Positions 1 to 11,501 of a stretch of DNA of 64,000 bases are shown piece after piece (position 1 is the first letter of the stretch; each line of letters opens with the position of its first letter). The notes below the pieces were generated by a model that worked only from the letters and a program-made list of their open reading frames with translations, did not search any database and was not told the origin of the DNA. The position numbers and the translations under genes are program-made. The stretch covers positions 2,232,001 to 2,296,000 of the forward strand of contig CM060733.1 of assembly GCA_030704615.1 (NCBI GenBank), given 5' to 3'. This stretch comes from Takakia lepidozioides. Lineage: Eukaryota; Streptophyta; Takakiopsida; Takakiales; Takakiaceae.

Positions 1-395
1 CGAATCCATTATGTTCAAACGTGAGAAATACGAGCCCCTAGTTCTAGCCCTCCGTCAATATGGATGGAACACTGCCCCTCTGACAATTATCACTACTGGT
101 GTCAGAGGGGGAGCTCACTGTCACAACAGTCTAATCCTAAAAGAAACCTTAAACTACCTCATAAATATACCACCCCCCTATTACGAACACTACACTTCAC
201 GGCCATCACTTCATTAACATCCGTTATCCTCAACAAAAGAAAGATTGAAAGTGGCCAGCTTGCCGCTTAGTAACTGGTTCTTGTTACTATAGAGCCCACC
301 CCCGAAAGGGGGCAACACCCACAGGGGGAAGAGGCTCTTATTTACACTAGCTTCGGCTGGCGTCATATATATATATATATATATATATATCACTA
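1..395 (+). mobile_element. 3' end of a decayed LINE-like element
   Basis: Two overlapping frames in 11-270 read like the C-terminus of a non-LTR retrotransposon protein (motifs YEPLVLALRQYGW, TTGVRGG and later VILNKRKIE), with a frameshift between them. A non-coding tail follows at about 296-364, holding a small GC hairpin (cccccgaaaggggg) and the motif gaagaggctcttatttac, and it runs straight into an (AT)n tract at 365-390. The same tail motif recurs at 3499-3545 (+) and 22145-22200 (-), which is why I read it as a dispersed element end. Identification as LINE is inference from the protein motifs; the tail repetition is seen directly. Confidence 0.5.
365..390. repeat. (AT)n microsatellite
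   Basis: Uninterrupted alternating AT dinucleotides directly downstream of the LINE-like tail. Confidence 0.95.
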
Positions 396-443
396 CTTGG
401 TGGACTGCCACATGTGACTAAGACTAATCTACAGTAATCTATG

Positions 444-1564
444 TCAACATGGGCCACCAGGCCCATTAGGGTATCCACGACCACCGCCATTGCCTCTATA
501 TCCTGCCATACCACGCCCCCTTACAGGAGATCCTGCTGCTGGATGGACCTGCTTATACCCCCCACCACTCCTTGGCACTCCGGCTGCGGATGGTGAGGAT
601 GATGTGGGTAGTGATGATAATGCCCTGTGTTTGTGGCTGCTCCACTGCCTTCTCTTCCCCCACATCGGCAAATGCTTCCTACATTTGCATGAGGCTGCCC
701 GAACTATCCACCCACCATCAACACCAGGACACCTAGTCAATTTTCTCTCTCCACCTCTCTGCAGTAAATAGAGATTGTAAGTGGCAGAAAGTACAGGATC
801 AGATTTGGAGTGAGAGCACAAGGGATTATGCCGTATCGGTGTCGGGAGGTGATTAATTTGTCCCTGCTTGTTGGAAACATTACTGGGTTCAAGTACTCAG
901 ACCACACCTGTGGTATTTCAGTGGCTGCCCCTGCACTGTCAGGAGAGAATGTTGTAGGAGTTCTGGCAGGTACTTCTCCATTGCTGCCTACCACCTCATA
1001 CTCGTACAGCTGTGCTCCTGCTGTCTGCTGCTCCTGTTCAAGCTCCATAAAAAACTCAGGAGTGAGCTCAGGTACCTGAATTGGTCAAACATTGCATTGG
1101 CAGGGAAACAGATGATCTATCCTTCCCTCAAGAAGACATCCCCAAGAACACATAACTATGTAGATAGACAGAAGCGTTGCACCAAAAGTACAGCCAAATA
1201 GATGGAACTGACAGATAATCATGCATTTTGTGCAACTAGAATGTTGAGCCCTAGCAAGCAAAAATTGGTAGGTGACTGACTAAGGACAGTCTCGTTACTT
1301 CAGATCAAACAGTCAGAAACAAAGGATCTGCACAATGATTTGCCTTTCAGAATCGCTGTAAAATACAACCAACCACCTGCTGAGAATAGTATGTAGGAGG
1401 AGCATATTGTTTTCCACTTCCTCGGTCGTGAGATACTGGCCAGCAGCTATGGCTGCAGCCGCAGCTGTTTGCAGGCTCACGGTTTGCAACTCTGGAGTCA
1501 TTGTGAAGTACTCAGATGAAAGGACCCTGTTCAACCTCTCCCTCAGCCGTGAGTCTTGTAACAT
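444..1564 (-). CDS. Unrecognised three-exon gene with RGG-like C-terminus
   Basis: Three coding blocks read in compatible phase on the minus strand: about 1564-1370 (an acidic, alanine-rich helical segment with LRERLNRVL and TPELQTVSLQ), 1075-884 (acceptor ttcag, donor CCA|gtaatg, motifs VPELTPEFFMELEQEQQ and QVWSEYL) and about 674-444. The last block ends in a Gly/Arg-rich tail (PVRGRGMAGYRGNGGGRGY) before a TGA stop. RGG-like tails are common in RNA-binding proteins, but no folded domain is recognised. The boundary of the last exon is ambiguous: a second frame (ADVGEEKAVEQPQTQ) is also open there. A possible extra 5' exon with ATG lies near 1741-1705, but its phase does not fit. Product about 205 aa if the ATG at 1564 is right. 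Function unknown. Confidence 0.45.
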
Positions 1565-1741
1565 TTTGTGTCAAGGCGCAACACTTTCAACCACCCAACA
1601 ATCCCCTGCGCTCAACACAACTGAGCATCATAGACATAATGCTCCAGGGTTCTTCAAACCATTGAATCGAAGTGGTCAAACATTTTACATCTAGGAAGAA
1701 TACCTCTCGCTCTGATCCGCCATTCGATCCTCCATTGACAT

Positions 1742-3168
1742 AACCCTCCGGGCACATCCTTGAGATTGCTACGTAATCTACCCACAGTGGGCATATTATG
1801 CTACATTCCGGCTCATTTGAGATGTGCGAGAAGCGGTGAACGGGCGCGGCAAATTAGCTGCGCGCTGGCATCACACCAACAATGCTTGGTGGACACGTGG
1901 TGGCGGTTAACCTCCATGGGGTTCACATGAACTGTGCAGCGCTCGTCAATACTCCGTTGTGTACATCAGTCTAAGCCCCCGTCCCAGTGGCTTCCGCATC
2001 GAGTCTGTCGGTCACAATCTCTACTCGATAGTATGGTACCCAGCATTGCTTGTATATTTCTACAGTCTGACAGGTGAGTCATGCTCTTGTCCGGAGGATC
2101 ATGCTTAACTCCGGTTCTCAAAGGACTTGCCTCTCCGTCTCTTTCATCTGGAAGGGCAATTGTGCCGGCATTGGGTGGTTCATTGCCTCCTTCGTAAGAC
2201 TGATCCTCTGAATTAGCCCGATGTCGCTTTGGCTAGTTCATGGCAGTTCAAGATGCGCTATTCGATTGTTTATTATGAATGTCTCGTGACATCGTGTAAG
2301 GGCGCTGATCTTCTCTCTGTATCTCATCGTGCCTGTCAGTACAGCATACAGCATCCTGCGGAGAACAAGCCTTGAGTAAACCTATATTTCATATTTCAGC
2401 GTCTTCGTCGCCTTAGAGTGCTACCCAAATGCCAGTGGCTTACCCTGGGAGAAGCATCCCCAGTCGTCCTAAATTTCTCGAACGAAGTAAACCAAGAATG
2501 ACCGACCATTTGAAGATCTTCTGAATCATGTTTGATTTCTATAACGAATCTAGTACTACAGAATCTTCAGAGGACATCTGTTATGTATCAGGAATCGATG
2601 GACCTGCATTTTCTTGCATACCAATAGTAAATATCAGACTGATCTAGAACTGATCTAACATTTTGATTTAGACATTTGATTGTGCCTACGTATCCGAACT
2701 GCACGTTCTTAATCGTAATCTGCAAACATCCAAGGGGACTCTCGAGCTTTTACTAATCGAGGTTAGATTCACAGCAAAGGTAGTCCCGAGGGCCTATAAT
2801 GTCTTCAACGGGTACTGAATCTCGAATGGGGAGGGTTTCTTAATTATGTTGTGTATAGAATTATGGGTCTTGGAGTAGATGGGGAGTGGGTCCATGATAT
2901 CTAAGTTCCACATGCATGCAGGCCTCTCTACTCTCACCTCAATTAATACAAGCTCAGACTTCCCTTGGATGTTTGTAAATTAAATTACATTTTTACTAAC
3001 AGACTTATGTGCTACCTCCTGGCCCCCTCACACCCTTCAATGGTTTTGAATAACCTTAATATCCTAAGTTATTTAGTCCAAACACTTGGGTACTACGTCT
3101 GATCAATCTGTCTAGAAAACTAGAGTTTGTGCTGTGTCAATAACTCATCATTATCAGTACCAGCTCAA
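1742..3168. other. Intergenic, nothing recognised
   Basis: No long open frame, repeat family or terminal repeat could be recognised here. Confidence 0.4.
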
Positions 3169-3489
3169 TTACTTAGGGTTAGGAAATTGATTGCCGAGGT
3201 ATGAGCATGTGCAGGAACCGATTCTTGAAGAAAAACTCGTGGAGAGGGGAATAGACAGGCAAGAGGGGTAGCAGGCATGGGAAGGGGAGCAGGGGAGTCG
3301 TCTACGAAGGTAGGAATAGAAGCCGAAACATTTTATGATACACAGGCCTTTCAGTATGGAGTTCGAGATAAGTGGGGATTTTCCCCTCACACCCCCGATG
3401 AAGACAAAGCTGGCAATGTCATTTATGCGGTAACCCCGGAAAGAGGCTGCTATATCAAGCCATGGGAACAGGCACTCTCTCTCTCCCTC

Positions 3490-3560
3490 TCCTAGTATCC
3501 GCAAGGGGAAGAGGCTCTTATTTACGCAAACTTAGGTTAGCGTCATCTCTCTCTTTTTTC
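3490..3560 (+). mobile_element. LINE-like tail, copy 2
   Basis: The motif aaggggaagaggctcttatt followed by gcgtcat matches the tail at 320-364, and here it runs into a (CT)-rich tract (3545-3570) rather than (AT)n. The body upstream (about 3170-3490) has no recognisable protein. Confidence 0.5.
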
Positions 3561-4509
3561 CTCTCTCTCCCCCGTAGTAATCAAAAGTACCGAAGAGCAT
3601 ATCACATAGTTTATTCATAATTCTTGCCAGGCCCGCCAAGCAAACCCATGCAGGCTCGGAATTAAAACACGTGTAATTCAAATGCGTCGTGGTAGAGAGA
3701 GGAGAGTGTCTCTCAATCGGATAGTCGATCGTCACGGTCTGTGCGCGAGCGCCATGGCGATTTCGGGTTGAGTTTCATATACTCTGGGAATCTGAACCTG
3801 GGGTCTAGTATGGGTACTTTATGGCCAGCGTTCGCAAGGGAATGATCAATTAGCACCTCTTATATAACAAGCTCAATGAAAACAGCGACCGGTGCTTGAT
3901 GTTACACTCACTGAAGGAATATCAGTACCTGTTATGCTACGGTAGGTGAATTCGTTCAAAGTCGAAATCTGTGTGCAGATTGAGGATTTCACACTGTGAG
4001 ATGGTCAGATCAAGTGAATGAAGGAGGGTTGGGTGATCCTGAAATGAAATGGCATAAAAGTCTGAAGTGGCCGACCTTTTTTCTTCGGTCTAGTTTCACA
4101 TACTAGTTCTTGCACCTTCTGATGTCTGTGTGTGCCACGAGGACAAATACCGCCCAATGCTGGGGTCTAAAATTTTGAATCGTGGTACTCGTACTTAGTC
4201 TGGAGCCATGGGTACGTGGTTGGGTGCTTGCAGGGGGGCCACCCTCATGACTTTTACAGAGCGTCACGGTCAACAAGAAGCACTGATCCATATGCTCACT
4301 ATGAGCAAGGGAAGGCGCTTGAGGTGCTGTGTCTACCTTCCGCCAATTTCTTATTATGAACACGCCCTAGGCTCTAGCATGTGTCACCCCTTAACACTGA
4401 CGTGTCAATCATGTTGGAACCAGGATAAGGGACGTCCAGATGTGTTAAGAGAAACGAAGTTAGGTTCTTCCTCCATGAAAATTGATGCGCTCGTGTCATG
4501 TTGGTACAG

Positions 4510-5675
4510 AGGCATGAAAGGTTGGTGGCGGAGGTAGATGCCTGGAGGCGGCGGGAGATACTGAAGGAGGACATGATAATGCAGATGAGCAAACTGCAGG
4601 CAATTGAGCGCCAACGGGCTCACTCCATTGGTCTCGTTCTCAGCTCTGTGCTCTTCTTTCCTTCATTCCAACAATACTATGGCCAGCATGGACTAACGCG
4701 CAACTCACCCAACTTGGTTTTGGGCTGCTTGGTGGGGCGCACTCTCTATCTTGTTTCATGCTTTCCCTTGTCCCAGCTTGTTTTTGAGCTTTCTGCGGGC
4801 GTTATCTAAAGTATCATTTCATTTCTCACCCAACAACCCAGCTGCCGCACACCACCCCCCCGCCCACCCTCCGCTCTCCACACTGCTTTCAGTCTTCCCG
4901 CACCATCACTAATTTGTTCAATAAAATACTTTCCTCAAATATCGTCAAATCTCTTGTCAACTGCAGAGTTGAGGAGACAGATACACTTGGAGCAGATGCA
5001 ATGGTCAAGGCCTCAAACAGCTCGATCCGCAGGCTCCTCACTACACTCATCCAGGGCTGGATCAGCAGATGGCGAGCAGACATATAGACCAGGCTCAGTG
5101 AACCTGTCAACACAAGCAAATGCACTGAGGGCTCCTCGTTATTCACATGCAGTTAATCCATGCTCTCGGCAATCTCTGGGCAATTACAGCACGGCACCTT
5201 CATCTGCACGATCTTCAAAGGCCGAAGAAATGCCCCCTATTAGAATTGTTAATCCTTCCTCTGGTATTATTCTGTTCTTTGCAGTACAGTTACTCTGGTT
5301 GGTGTCAAATTTGACATCTTAGCTGCAGACAGCCGTAGGGTACCGTGGCATTGAAAACAAAAATCTTGCATACAGCAATTATCTTGCAGCCTTACAGCCA
5401 ATTCCCTTTCCTGAAAGTCTTAATGTGAGCCTCAGACTGCTTCTGTAGGTCCTAAATTTGTGACTCACTACCCTACCATTTTCCTCCCAGCCCTTCAGCA
5501 AAGATATTTATTGGGTTAACACACATAAGCCTTGTGGCTTCTTATAACCCTTTTGTTTTTGTTTGCGGTGACTGCAGCTGCAGCAAAGTTAGAACTACAA
5601 GACCTGGATACATTCGAGGAAAGGCTTGAATCTATGCAAGCCCCCCCACAAGCCGCAAGAAGCAGAAGAGGCTGA
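4510..5675 (+). CDS. C-terminal exons of a coiled-coil protein (partial gene)
   Basis: Three exons join in phase: 4510-4630 (after acceptor ggtacag), 4967-5263 (acceptor aactgcag, donor CTG|gtatta) and 5578-5675 (acceptor gactgcag, stop TGA at 5673-5675). They encode a charged helix (ERLVAEVDAWRRREI, IMQMSKLQAIERQR), then a Ser/Arg-rich linker (RPQTARSAGSSLHSSRAG) and a short terminal helix (LELQDLDTFEERLESMQ). Both junctions are phase 1, and the phases match exactly, which supports the model. No start exon was found upstream, so the N-terminus is missing or lies further left. The 4631-4966 intron carries a LINE tail. The protein is not recognised; a coiled-coil structural or cytoskeletal role is only a guess. 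Confidence 0.5.
4640..4840 (+). mobile_element. LINE 3'-UTR fragment in an intron
   Basis: The stretch tttttgagctttctgcgggc near 4780 and the following atcatttcatttctc match the 3' region of the LINE fragments at 53700-53765 and 53930-53990. The segment about 4715-4770 also matches 20370-20430 on the same strand. It lies inside the first intron of the coiled-coil gene. Confidence 0.5.
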
Positions 5676-7889
5676 CCAAGCGATAGAAGTGACCCTCGTT
5701 TCCCTCATAAATTGTACATATTGATGTTGCAAACCAAAAGGGCTAGTATTGTAACGATGCATGAAATGTTGTTTTTACAAGCTGGTAGGAGATCCCACCA
5801 TGGCTGGACATTGGGTGGCTTGATATATTATACACGAATGTACCAGTATTGTTGGCAAGGTCAGTCAAAAGCACTTCCTCTCCATTCTGTTCTATTCCTC
5901 CATACTCCCAGTTTAAACTTGACATCATTGTAGAATTTGTAGATCTCAGACATCAATCTATGAAGCGAGACGTTTTGTTTTGTTTTGTCACGTTGAGATG
6001 TCCCAAACCGCATGGCCCCAGCCTTGGTCCTTGGTACCGTTGGAAAGGAGGGTGCACGCTTGGTCTCATGATTTTTGGACCGGCAGTGTGGGAGGTGTGG
6101 GATTCCAAGTAATTTCGGTTGCTGGAAATTCACAAAAAATAGCAAAAATGGCTGGGCATTCATGGGGACAATGGTTGGAGCTTCCATGGGAGAGATATCA
6201 AGGGAAAGGTCTCAAGTTCAAAGCTGGTCGCAGGCTTTGTGGAAAAAACTTACTTGGATGACATTGGACACTTGGGCCAATGGCAAAGGCTACCCTAGAG
6301 GTTGCATTTGGGCCTCAAGATAGGAGTGCACTTTGATACATAGGGGATTGCACACTGGACACTTGGGCCAATGGTCTTGGGGGGGGGGGAGGAGATTAGA
6401 TACGCCTTGCTTCATATATTGATGCACTTGGACACTAAGTTGGGCCAACGGCACAGGCTACCCAAGTCGGAAATTAAGAAATGCCACTTTGTGGTCTGGT
6501 AAGTTAAACCATAGTTTGGTGTAAGAGCTCATTTTCAGGTCCACAAAAACATTATAATATACGTATTATATCATGCCAACTTTAGAGGTGTGATGCGAAA
6601 ACTAGGCTAAGTATTACACGGTTGGAAATTGTGGATGAGGTAGATAGTTCATTGGTTTTAGTGCAACTGGTACTAAAAATGTCCAAAAAGTTCAAAACCA
6701 CCTTGGGATATCAAGGGTTAAGCTAAAATAGTTATACATCAAAAAGATAATTTTATATTCTTGAACGGTTTCGATTTTTCTTAAAACCCAAATGTTCGGA
6801 AATTGGAAGCCATCTGAGTCAAGATCACAAGGTCAATGAGGTCGGCACAAATGCCTAAATTTGCAAGACCACCAGGGCCACAAATGTATATTTAAATTGG
6901 TTATGATTTTTGTCTATCCTAATAAAAAAAGAGCTGGAATGAATGAAATTTGAAAGTTAGTTGAGTTTTCATTTAAAAACTGGATGAATAGCAAAAACAA
7001 ATCTACATCAAAGAAGTTCCGCTACTAACTGCATAATACTCCGTTATGTAAGAAGAAATTTGTTGTAGAGTTGTTTTTGTTCATCCAACTTGTGTCACCT
7101 GGATTTATTTATTTTTTTTTTCGAGGAGACAGTATGGAAGCCCTCACATTTATTCATAAGCGGAAAACATAAAACCTCAAGGGGCTATGAAGCAACCATG
7201 AGGGACGACTAGCTATGTGTTGATAAAGGAACCCACATAAGATATGAGGGATTCTTTGACAGTGAGACCAAACATCATAAGGTGTTGCCAGATTTCCTTC
7301 ATCTTAATTTGATTGCTTAGCTATTTTGGAATCAAGCTATTGAGTGCCTAGCTGCAGTCATAAAACAAAAACCCAATACAAGAGTCTGATGTTTCTCTAT
7401 TTATAACATAATTACATATTGATAATTTATTTCGGTTCAAAATTATACAAGTCCGAACAATAGCACTGAGTCTGCCTCTTAGTCTATAAGAATTCTCTTA
7501 ACTCTTTTTTCCTGTTACCAGAAATTATTTAGCTATAGATATAAAAAAAGTATATCCACCCCTTTCATCTCCAAAAACAATTGCTATATCAAAAAACAAA
7601 TTGCTATAGTATTGTACATAAATAAATTGTAAAATATATAAATATTGCAGCTCTCTCTCTCCCTCGGCATTCACTGGACTTTATCTCCCTCGGCATTCCA
7701 CATGTTTTGGTGGGAAAGAAGGCGGCTTATTAGAAGTAGACAATGGCGAGGGGGAGAGATGGAAGGTGGGCGTCGGATGCAGTTGGGTATTTATAAGTAG
7801 AGAGTTGTGATGTTGGGATCAGCGATTCTTGCAGGGATCTCGTGAGCGATGCGTTAGCCATCGACATTGTTCAATCCGAGTATACAGTT
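5676..7889. other. Intergenic; one degenerate short tandem repeat
   Basis: No gene recognised. At about 6255-6480 a phrase of the type acacttgggccaatgg recurs three times with divergence, indicating an old tandem duplication. The rest is AT-rich. The last ~200 bases include the 3' flank of the minus-strand aquaporin gene. Confidence 0.4.
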
Positions 7890-9882
7890 CTAGCGTCGGA
7901 AGCTCCGGACTGGGCGTCCCTGGGCGTCTTCCTCTTTGAGACGCACAGCACTGTAGGCGGCAGCACCTGCCAGTGCCCCAATTATGGGCCCCACAATGTA
8001 GAGCCAGATGCCTTTGTAGTTGTTAGCTGCAATTGCGGGACCGAGAGTGCGAACTGGGTTCATGGATCCCCCCGAGGTTTCCCTGTTGCATCAGTCATAC
8101 ACGAGAAACAAGTCAGGAAAAGCTGCGTGCGTGCACATAATCTACCAATAGTTTTAAATGTTTTCGCTGGTAGTAGTCGCATCTAAATTTCAAGTGGAGG
8201 CTAGGCCAATGTATGATTGGTTTCCGTGTGAAGCGTATGATGAGAAAGCGATCTATAATTGTCTACTGTAGCCGCAGTGCATATCAATCTGGGTGAAAAT
8301 GCGCCTAAAGGTCAGAGGCAAAGCCACAATTGCAACTCAGTATCTTGTGCCCACCAAGTCTTGCGTGATGAATTTATGCACAACAGTCCTAAAGGCAGCG
8401 GCTTGTAAACAAGGAAATTGAGATTTTTGGTTTTCAACCAAAACAACATGTGATTTGTCCCACTGGGAAGAAGAGAGTATGAATTTACCCAGCAATCAAT
8501 ATATTCATCATGACACATGCGCCCACTGCAATGCCTGCGAGCTCTCCAACCTGCCATCCCCTTGATAGTGAGTCTCGGTTCTCTCTCGTCAAAACTGAAA
8601 ATCAACATGTTGTTGTTTTGTGCATGCACATGACGTGTGTTGGAACGGGCCAAAGAGAGAAATAACTCACAGCGCGAGTGTCAGTTGCTACAGCTGTCAC
8701 CACAAACATAAGGTTGAAGGAGATGATCAATTCTAGCACAAAGGAAGGCCAGTATATATCCCCTGAAGGATTAGTCACTCCCCCATGCATGTCAGGATGG
8801 AAAACTCCCTTGAGCGCGAAAGATGCTGCAATTGAACCAATCACTTGTGCCCCGATGTAGAGAGGTACCTGCATATCCATGTACATCACTTTGATATACA
8901 TATACTTGAGTTTTGCGACAGTGTAGACCTCTCCGTAAAAAACGTCTAAATCGGGAAAGTCGAAAGAAAGTATCTGTCCTACATCATCGTAGATTGTGAG
9001 ACACTATGTGAACTTGTAGTGATTTGAACGTGGAGAGAGCATTTTCAATCTCGACTCTTTCCTGCCGATTGGTTGTAAACTGATAAATCAAATATGAGTA
9101 TCCTCGCTAACGTGCAGAACACACACCTGGATCCATGGAAAATGGCGCAGGGATGCAAATGCGATCGTAACTGCTGGGTTCACATGGGCGCCTGAGATAT
9201 GGCCAGTAGAGAAGATGACAATCATAATTGCCAGGCCAGCAGCGGCAGCGTTTCCGATGAGTGTGACTGCTCCACCTGTCTTTTCATTGACAATAGGTGC
9301 CGCTGTGGCCGCAAAGATGAGCACAAAAGTGCCTATGAACTCTGTTGCAAGCTTCACACATGCGATCCCACCCAGTTGCAGTGTGGAAAATCAATCACCA
9401 GACAGGCTAACTATGATGTACATAATGTTAGGGAGTTGCTTGTGTGTCCAGTCTATATTTCCAAGGTTTGCCCTATAAAATGTTCGGATTCTGTGGGTAG
9501 TAAAAAATATCCATGATCCCAAATCCCACTTTGGTCCCATGTCTAGAGACTACTCAAATATCAATTGGTACTTCCCCAGATCAAGCAAATATGATGTACA
9601 TAACTTGTACTTAGAAAATTGGGAATCAGAACGGTTCAGCTGAGAACTCACCTTGCGTTTGAGAGAGGCAGAGGGTGGGAACACAGTGGGAAGATCCTTG
9701 AAGAAACCGTCTTCCTCATTCCCGCAGGAATCGACCGGAAAGCACTTGCTTGCAGACCCTCGAGTAGATAGCTGTCGTTCAAAGCCAGAGCTATTGACTG
9801 ATATCTGTCTCTCTGGGGGACTTGCAAAAAGGGGCCCTGGGGGCAGGTCTTCAGGTGCAGGTATATCCTCTGGCATTGGCAT
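7890..9882 (-). CDS. NIP: NOD26-like intrinsic protein, NIP5/NIP6 type (boric acid channel class)
   Basis: Five exons on the minus strand join in perfect phase: 9882-9652, 9351-9127, 8868-8671, 8550-8489 and 8082-7890 (TAG stop). They give 302 aa, like Arabidopsis NIP5;1. The protein has a Pro-rich cytosolic N-terminus, the first pore motif NPA in GHISGAHVNPAV, the second motif NPV in GGSMNPVRTLGPA, and a C-terminal VRSFRR. NPV in the second half and the RSFRR tail are typical of the NIP5/NIP6 group, whose characterised members are plasma-membrane boric acid channels; the substrate here is inferred. The ATG at 9882 starts MPMPEDIP; an in-frame ATG at 9936 would add 18 residues. Introns are 130-480 bp. 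A paralogue with matching introns lies divergently at 18377-21397. Confidence 0.93.
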
Positions 9883-9936
9883 ATTCTTGTAGTGTCCCCA
9901 GAACTCTATGATGAGAGCTCTGGTGTAGGCGCACAA

Positions 9937-11300
9937 ATGTTTTGCTGTACTGATGTCACTCTTGATATTTTTTTTATTTTTTTCCTGCCTCCGGTAGGAG
10001 ACCAGGGGCTTACAGAAGGAACACTGAGTTACATGCTTAAAAGGTTTTTATTAAGGTCTGTTTAAGGAAGTATGGTCGTCTCCAGTTCTAAACTCTCAAA
10101 GCCTAGGATACCTTCGCTTTCAAAAAGCTCTGTGAAAGGTGGTTACTGAAGCTAGCTGAAAAGAAATCCTGGAGAAAGTCTACGGCTCGCTCGAGAGACA
10201 GTGGTTGGAAGACCGGGACGCAGAATATAGAACCAGACTACAAGACGGACCTAACTTGTGACGTCCGACTAAGATATGCCAGCTCGAACCGAGGAAAGAT
10301 CTCCAGACTAACCACCCTCGCGTCTTCTAGTGCACACTGCTCGACGAGGCGATCTGTTCACACAACCACATACGTACACTTCAGCTATCTAACCAATGTA
10401 TCACTTCGGCAGCTCTGCAAGCCTCTGGCAGATAGTAGAGTACATTTAGAAAATTTACAATTGGTCGGCGACTTGAACTGTACATTCGTGGCATACCCGG
10501 GCCCGCTACAATCGTCTGGATTGGCCTTAGACTCGGCTGTGTGCATAGATCACCCTCAAGAGCACACTCTTGCAAATCGCCTCCAGGAGGCCATACCTTA
10601 ATCTTAAGAAGACTTTTCGTTTCTATCAAATGTTAAGAGACCAGTTGAAGGTAAGAAATGGAAGCACTTGTACCCTGTCACTGAGCTTCTCACCAAATGC
10701 ACAATCACCGGTAGCGCTGAAGCAAAAAGTATACGTAGGAACCAAGATTATGCAGTTTCCTGGAACAAAAACAACCAAGCAAGGAAAGGTAGACATCAGA
10801 GCATTGTTGAACATGCGCCTTTATGTAGGCCTTCCAGCAAACTAGTGGAAATCTGGTGCATCCTGCTCTGAAGCATCACACTGGGGTGAAATGACATGAA
10901 TGCAGGCCCCCGTCCACAAGGGAGAACAATCACAATATATGCCTGGCTGCTCTAAGATATGTCATCTCCCCACCTGGAAACGTAGTTGAAAGACGTTCAC
11001 AGACAATATTATGAGAAGAGGAAGAGAAGACATGATCGTGACTGACTGGACCACTGGTGTAACTTTGATTGCAATCAACAGAAGGAATTGTTAAGATGAA
11101 CTTCGACATACGAATCTGTCCCGTCCACCAGTAGGGAGAGAGCTCTAGATATATGTTGATGCAGCAGCTGCAACTACTCACATGTGGTGGAACTAGCTCT
11201 GGCCACCAGAACCCTTCTTAACTGAATGAGGATTGTTATTCTGAATTCAACAGGTCTACAGTGTGATGACCTGAAGCTGTACTTACAACGTGCCTGATCA
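9937..11300. other. Intergenic, no gene recognised
   Basis: Contains a short open frame of 91 codons at 10570-10845 with no recognisable domain. The base composition changes near 9960 (poly-T, then GC-richer unique sequence), which could mark an old insertion, but no terminal repeats were found. Confidence 0.35.
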
Positions 11301-11501
11301 CAGCCCCCTTGGGTCTCGCCTCTTCAGCCCCTTCAATTGTCTCAGCCACAACAGCAACCAGCTTACCAGAATCAACGACGGTGGGGGACTCAGTTTCCGC
11401 AGCTAAATAACCCAAAAGAACGTCTCCAGTTTAGGGTTCGTCTGGAGTCTGGACCACCACAGCACAGCTACTCAGCTGGCCCAGCGCATACTCAATTCTG
11501 A
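11301..11501 (+). CDS. Possible Gln/Pro-rich terminal exon
   Basis: After a plausible acceptor (gatcacag) an open frame of 66 codons to TGA encodes a Gln/Pro/Tyr-rich stretch (LQPLQLSQPQQQPAYQNQ), ending near SYSAGPAHTQF. There is no upstream exon that I can join, so this may be the tail of a gene, a pseudo-exon, or chance. No function assigned. Confidence 0.25.
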   Translation, partial: QPPWVSPLQPLQLSQPQQQPAYQNQRRWGTQFPQLNNPKERLQFRVRLESGPPQHSYSAGPAHTQF

